DNA from: CAYZJV01 sp049310885 | GTDB lineage: Bacteria > Spirochaetota > Spirochaetia > Sphaerochaetales > Sphaerochaetaceae | DNA: 64,000 bases | Direction: 5' to 3' | Assembly: GCF_049310885.1 (NCBI RefSeq) | Contig: NZ_JBMDYO010000008.1 | Span: 1 to 64,000, forward strand | In this document: positions 60,205 to 64,000 of the stretch, piece by piece | How positions within the stretch are numbered: the first letter of the stretch is position 1 | Layout: every line of letters begins with the position of its first letter | Translations under genes and position numbers: made by a program | Notes under the pieces: model-generated | Told to the model about the DNA's origin: nothing | Database searches by the model: none | What the model saw: the letters and a program-made list of their open reading frames with translations, nothing else

Positions 60205-61884
60205 TTATACATATGCCTGGTCATGTACGCCAGCGACAGCACGACCAGATGGTTCATTCATCTGTTTGAAAGCGATATCCCATTCTAACGCAGTTTGCGT
60301 AGAACATGCTACCGATGCTTCATGGGGAACGCAACGGGCTGCAGCTTCTGAGGGAAAGAATCCCGCATACAATGAGCGGTAATAGTATTCTTCCTTGTTC
60401 ATTGGTGTGTTGATGGGAAAACGGTGTTTAGCAGTTGCAAATTGTTGATCAGTTACTTTCTCACTAGTCATTTTACGGAGTGTATCGATCCAGTTATATC
60501 CAACTCCATCAGAAAACTGTTCTTTTTGACGCCAAGCGATTTCAGGTGGTAAGTAATCTTTGAATGCCTCTCGCAAAATCCATTTTTCAATACGCTCTTT
60601 CCCTGGGATTTTACTGGACATCTTATCGATGGGATTTTGTGTCATTGCCGTATCAATAAATTCATAATCCAGAAATGGGACTCTTCCTTCAACGCCCCAA
60701 GAAGCTAAGGATTTGTTTGCACGAAGGCAATCGTACAGATGTAACTTGCTTAATTTCCGTACCGTTTCTTCATGGAACTGTTGAGCATCCGGAGCCTTAT
60801 GGAAATAGAGGTAACCGCCAAACAATTCATCTGAACCTTCACCGCTGAGTACCATTTTGATACCCATGGATTTGATGAATCGAGCGATCAGGTACATAGG
60901 GGTAGATGCTCTGATCGTAGTAATATCATAGGTTTCTAGATGATAAACGACATCAGGTAATGCATCCAAGGCTTCTTGGATGGTGAAGTGGACTTCATGA
61001 TGGATAGTTCCTATGAATTCAGCTGCTTTTCTGGCAGCAAGAAGATCTGGTGAACCTTCTAGCCCTATGGCAAAGCTATGTAACTGAGGCCACCATGCTT
61101 CATCCTGGTCCTCCGATTCGACACGCTTCTTGGCATATTTCATGGTTACAGCTGCAATAATTGATGAATCTAGACCTCCACTGAGCAAAACTCCATAGGG
61201 AACGTCTGTCATTAACTGACGCTTAACTGCAGCTTCAAGATCTTTCCTGACTTTATCGATGTCTGTTGTAAGGTTTTTGACTGTATCGAATTCCATCCAA
61301 TCACGATGATACCAACGTTTTGGCTCCGATTCGGAACTTAAGAAATATGAACCTGGAGGAAACTCCTCATAATGGGTGCATATTCCCTCAAGAGATTTCA
61401 ATTCTGAAGCTACATAATATTGTCCGTCTGCATCCCATCCTTGGTATAAGGGTATAATACCAATGTGGTCTCTTCCGATCAAAAAGATCTCTTTTTCACT
61501 ATCGTAAAGTGCAAAGGCATAGATACCATTGATTTCCTTAAAAAAATTGACGCCCTTATCACGATAGAGCGCCAAGATGACTTCGCAGTCGCTATGAGTC
61601 ATGAAGTCGAAAGAGTCGGCGTACTGTTTTCGGATATCGAGATGGTTGTAAATCTCGCCATTAACCGCAAGAGATACCTTACCATCCTTTGTGACCAAAG
61701 GTTGTTTACCTGAGAATGGGTCGACTATCGCAAGTCGTTCATGTGCAAGAATCGAATTATTGGCACAATGAACTCCTGACCAATCTGGTCCACGATGTCT
61801 GATCTTTTTTGACATATTCAGAACTTGTTCCCGAACTACGTCCATGTCTTGCGCAATGTTGAAAGCGCCAACGAATCCACACAT
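60205..61884 (-). CDS. asnB: Glutamine-dependent asparagine synthetase
   Basis: A 559-residue enzyme with an N-terminal class II glutaminase (catalytic Cys2 in MCGFVGAF, RHRGPDWSG) and a C-terminal synthetase with the PP-loop GVLLSGGLDSSIIA and LSGEGSDELFGGY. It resembles E. coli AsnB in length. The ATG at 61884 is fixed by the need for Cys2 and by GAGGAGG upstream. It leads an operon with asnA and perhaps rbsK. The divergent LacI gene is 206 bases away. Confidence 0.95.
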   Translation of the reverse strand: MCGFVGAFNIAQDMDVVREQVLNMSKKIRHRGPDWSGVHCANNSILAHERLAIVDPFSGKQPLVTKDGKVSLAVNGEIYNHLDIRKQYADSFDFMTHSDCEVILALYRDKGVNFFKEINGIYAFALYDSEKEIFLIGRDHIGIIPLYQGWDADGQYYVASELKSLEGICTHYEEFPPGSYFLSSESEPKRWYHRDWMEFDTVKNLTTDIDKVRKDLEAAVKRQLMTDVPYGVLLSGGLDSSIIAAVTMKYAKKRVESEDQDEAWWPQLHSFAIGLEGSPDLLAARKAAEFIGTIHHEVHFTIQEALDALPDVVYHLETYDITTIRASTPMYLIARFIKSMGIKMVLSGEGSDELFGGYLYFHKAPDAQQFHEETVRKLSKLHLYDCLRANKSLASWGVEGRVPFLDYEFIDTAMTQNPIDKMSSKIPGKERIEKWILREAFKDYLPPEIAWRQKEQFSDGVGYNWIDTLRKMTSEKVTDQQFATAKHRFPINTPMNKEEYYYRSLYAGFFPSEAAARCVPHEASVACSTQTALEWDIAFKQMNEPSGRAVAGVHDQAYV

Positions 61885-62005
61885 GCTACTCCTCCTCTCG
61901 ATAATATGGAACCACACTACAGGTGGCATAAACTATAATAGGGAAACCTAGCGAGTTCTTGGCCTCCCTGTCAATCGTATTTGTGGATATTTATACATAA
62001 AAAAT

Positions 62006-62030
62006 GATTGATCATCGATTTTTATCAATC
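62006..62030. promoter_or_regulatory. Inverted repeat in the asnB-lacI gap
   Basis: GATTGAT (62006-62012) and ATCAATC (62024-62030), 11-base gap. It is roughly equidistant from both divergent genes and may bind a regulator of either. Confidence 0.3.
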
Positions 62031-62053
62031 GGGTCTTGCTTTATCAACGACCG

Positions 62054-62079
62054 TATAGTAGTATCGAAAACGATTTCGA
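62054..62079 (+). promoter_or_regulatory. LacI gene -10 box and operator
   Basis: TATAGT (62054-62059) is followed by TCGAAAACGATTTCGA (62064-62079), a 16-base near-perfect palindrome with the central CG typical of LacI-family sites. Bound repressor would cover the transcript start, pointing to autoregulation of the LacI-GH1 operon. No good -35 is seen. Confidence 0.65.
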
Positions 62080-62090
62080 AAGGAGAGCCT

Positions 62091-63113
62091 ATGTCTCGGG
62101 TAATTACCATATACGATATCGCCAAGGCTGTGGGAGCATCTCCCGCTACAGTATCGAAAGCACTCAATGGCCGTCGTGATGTAAGTGATGCAATGCGCGA
62201 CAAAATTATTAAAAAAGCCGCTGAGATGGGCTATAGACCTAATGTTAATGCCCGGGGATTGAAGATGAAAAAATCTTGGCTGGTAGGTATTGTCTATGGC
62301 AGTGACATGCACGATACTTTGGAACACCCACTTTTCCTTCCCATTATGGATGCCTTCAAAAGACAAATGGAGATGCATGGTTATGAATTGTTATTTTTAT
62401 CCCAGTCTTCCAAATTTATCGGGGACAGCCTATTCTCTCACGCTTTTAGCCGACAGGTAGAGGGTCTACTGCTAATTAATGTGTCTCCTGAGACCGCTAA
62501 CTTGTTCAAACATTCAGCCACTCATATACCTATGGTTTCTTGCGATGGCATCATCTCCTCTATGACATCGGTTTTAACAGACAATGAGTCAGCAGGTATT
62601 GAGGCAGTCGATTATCTCTATAAGATGGGTCATCGTTCGATTGGACACATAGCTGGACCGGTAGGAATGATCGCCACTGCAGGGGAGGAACGAAAAAGAG
62701 GATTCAAATTAGGCCTTGAACGATGTGGACTCGTCTATGATGAATCACAAGTAGTGACAGCAAAAGGGTGGACTTTCAAGGCGGGTAGAGATGCATTCAT
62801 GCAGTTATTGAATCAAAATCCCCATATGACTGCGGTATTCTGCGCGGCTGACTTCTATCTAATGGGAGTCTTGGATGTATGTAAGGAGCGTAATCTTACT
62901 ATTCCTCAAGACATGTCCGTAATCGGTTTTGATGATCTTCAATGGACCGCATATATGAATCCTGGATTTACTACCTTTAGGCAAGATAAAGAGATGTTGG
63001 GAAAGTTATCTGCAGATCGGTTAGTTGAGAATATTAATGGAGAGCATAGGGAAGAGATAATTAGGATACCAGCGACATTGGTGATCCGAGATTCTGTAAC
63101 ACACATAGTTTAG
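62091..63113 (+). CDS. LacI/GalR-family regulator
   Basis: A 340-residue repressor with the N-terminal helix-turn-helix and hinge (YDIAKAVGASPATVSKALNGRRDV) and a periplasmic-binding-like sensor (GIVYGSDMHDTLEHPLF, DNESAGIEAVDYLYKMGHRSIGHIAG, AVFCAADFYLMGVLDVC, VIGFDDLQWTAYMNPGFTT). The ATG at 62091 has AAAGGAGAG; the frame extends upstream without support. It precedes a GH1 beta-glucosidase gene by 11 bases, so a beta-glucoside or its phosphate is the likely effector. It might also bind the similar site at fucI-fucU. Confidence 0.92.
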   Translation: MSRVITIYDIAKAVGASPATVSKALNGRRDVSDAMRDKIIKKAAEMGYRPNVNARGLKMKKSWLVGIVYGSDMHDTLEHPLFLPIMDAFKRQMEMHGYELLFLSQSSKFIGDSLFSHAFSRQVEGLLLINVSPETANLFKHSATHIPMVSCDGIISSMTSVLTDNESAGIEAVDYLYKMGHRSIGHIAGPVGMIATAGEERKRGFKLGLERCGLVYDESQVVTAKGWTFKAGRDAFMQLLNQNPHMTAVFCAADFYLMGVLDVCKERNLTIPQDMSVIGFDDLQWTAYMNPGFTTFRQDKEMLGKLSADRLVENINGEHREEIIRIPATLVIRDSVTHIV

Positions 63114-63124
63114 AGGTGCCGAAC

Positions 63125-64000
63125 GTGAGACTGCAATTTCCTGAAGACTTTTTATGGGGCTCTGCTACGGCTAGTTATCAAGTAGAAGGGGCTATTGACG
63201 AAGATGGGAGAAAACCATCTATCTGGGATACGTTTTGTTCTGTGGAAGGCAATATTTCACATGGTGATAGCGGAGATGTTGCAGCTGACCAATACCATAG
63301 ATATATGGAAGACATAATCCTTATGAAAGAGGTCGGACTTACAGCCTACCGATTCTCACTCGCATGGCCAAGAATCTTGCCTTATGGGGTAGGCGAACCG
63401 AACCATTTGGCAATTGATCATTACCGTCACCTTATGGAATCTTTGAAAAATCAGGGTATCGAAGTTGTGGCAACTCTGTACCACTGGGACCTACCACAAG
63501 CACTTGAAGATCTAGGTGGCTGGCGTAATCGTGATACGGTATATGCATTCGAAGAGTATGCGGCTATCTGTTTCAAATCATTCGGAGATCTGGTAGATAA
63601 GTGGATTACCATAAACGAACCCTGGTGTATTGCATATTTGGGACATTTGATCGGAGAACATGCTCCTGGACACCATTCTCTCGAAGAGACTGTCCGAGTA
63701 ATCCATCATATCAATCTTGCACATGGGAAGGCCGTAACTGCACATAGGAACATTATTGGTCAGAGTAATATCGGTATTTCTTGGAATCTGTTCGTTCATC
63801 GTAATGCTACTAAAAATGGTGGAGACATAGAAGCAGCAAAAAAGGCATTGGTATATGAAAATAGAGTATTCACAGATCCTGTTTTACATGGAAAATATCC
63901 TGATGAATTAAAAAATGAACCTTTGTGGCGATTTCCTATTAAAGAAGGGGATCTAGAAGAAATTAACCAAAAGATTGATTTTATTGGAATTAATTACTAC
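63125..64000 (+). CDS. GH1 beta-glucosidase, cut by the window edge
   Basis: The first 292 residues of a family 1 glycosidase, with no stop before the edge. It shows FLWGSATASYQVEGAIDEDGR at the N-terminus, TAYRFSLAWPRILP (73-86), YHWDLPQALEDLGGW (119-133) and the acid/base Glu165 in TINEPW, ending in the FIGINYY strand. The nucleophile motif (T/I-E-N-G) lies beyond the window. It starts at GTG with AGAGG upstream. The enzyme releases terminal beta-linked sugars in the cytoplasm. The wording looks like a plain glucosidase rather than a 6-phospho type, but this is not certain. Confidence 0.92.
   Translation, partial: MRLQFPEDFLWGSATASYQVEGAIDEDGRKPSIWDTFCSVEGNISHGDSGDVAADQYHRYMEDIILMKEVGLTAYRFSLAWPRILPYGVGEPNHLAIDHYRHLMESLKNQGIEVVATLYHWDLPQALEDLGGWRNRDTVYAFEEYAAICFKSFGDLVDKWITINEPWCIAYLGHLIGEHAPGHHSLEETVRVIHHINLAHGKAVTAHRNIIGQSNIGISWNLFVHRNATKNGGDIEAAKKALVYENRVFTDPVLHGKYPDELKNEPLWRFPIKEGDLEEINQKIDFIGINYY

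Noticed and set aside
1..64000. Mobile elements, prophage or CRISPR array
   Set aside because: No transposase, integrase, terminal inverted repeats with target duplication, or regularly spaced repeats were seen on either strand.

Overview
This 64 kb window looks like chromosomal DNA of a free-living or gut-type spirochaete, most likely near Sphaerochaeta/Treponema. That placement is an inference from gene content, the Gram-negative style signal peptides without a lipobox, and the set of synthetases and sugar pathways; no rRNA is present to prove it. Base composition looks moderate and even. I see no insertion sequence, prophage, CRISPR array or integrase. The genes are densely packed: every junction between convergent protein genes is an overlap or a gap of 5 bases or less.

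Layout. (1) 1-4553, minus: a TrpXYZ-like ABC importer with two paralogous binding proteins, preceded by a very acidic 91-residue protein. (2) 4774-8230, plus: a PdxA2-like dehydrogenase, a NatAB-type exporter and a corrinoid adenosyltransferase. (3) 8324-12562, plus: a CpsB-type PHP phosphatase, a RloA/RloB-like pair whose active-site motifs are altered in both proteins, a membrane LuxR-type regulator and a hydrolase. (4) 12662-19238, plus: gltX, glyQS and tyrS in tandem, then a taurine/nitrate-type ABC importer. (5) 19229-24133, minus: gdhA, then mtaD, mtnA and a carrier. (6) 24216-33868: fucose (fucI, fucU) and xylose (xylA, xylB) genes with an AraC regulator, an acyl-CoA synthetase with an Rrf2 regulator, and lrgAB. 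(7) 34072-45385, plus: a DeoR-led operon joining a complete 2-oxo acid dehydrogenase complex (E2, E3, fused E1) to a PHP protein, an SDR, a SorE-like dehydrogenase and a RhaB-like kinase. (8) 45596-49991: carAB. (9) 50067-64000: tRNA-Pro, a PpiD-like foldase, an HD protein, a PfkB kinase, a diguanylate cyclase, typA, rbsK, asnA, asnB, and a LacI regulator with the start of a GH1 glycosidase.

How it fits together. The window belongs to a saccharolytic heterotroph that takes up and isomerises fucose, xylose, ribose and glucosides and feeds carbon to acyl-CoA production. Nitrogen enters through GdhA, AsnA, AsnB and CarAB. Many promoters share the pattern TTTACA or TTGACA, 17 bases, TATAGT, and several carry palindromes over the -35 box, so much of the regulation can be read directly.

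The two most unusual systems are the 2-oxo acid dehydrogenase/sugar operon (34072-45385) and the RloAB-like pair with altered catalytic positions (8987-10868). A ribosome-site-masking hairpin ahead of rbsK (59088-59133) is the clearest RNA-level oddity.
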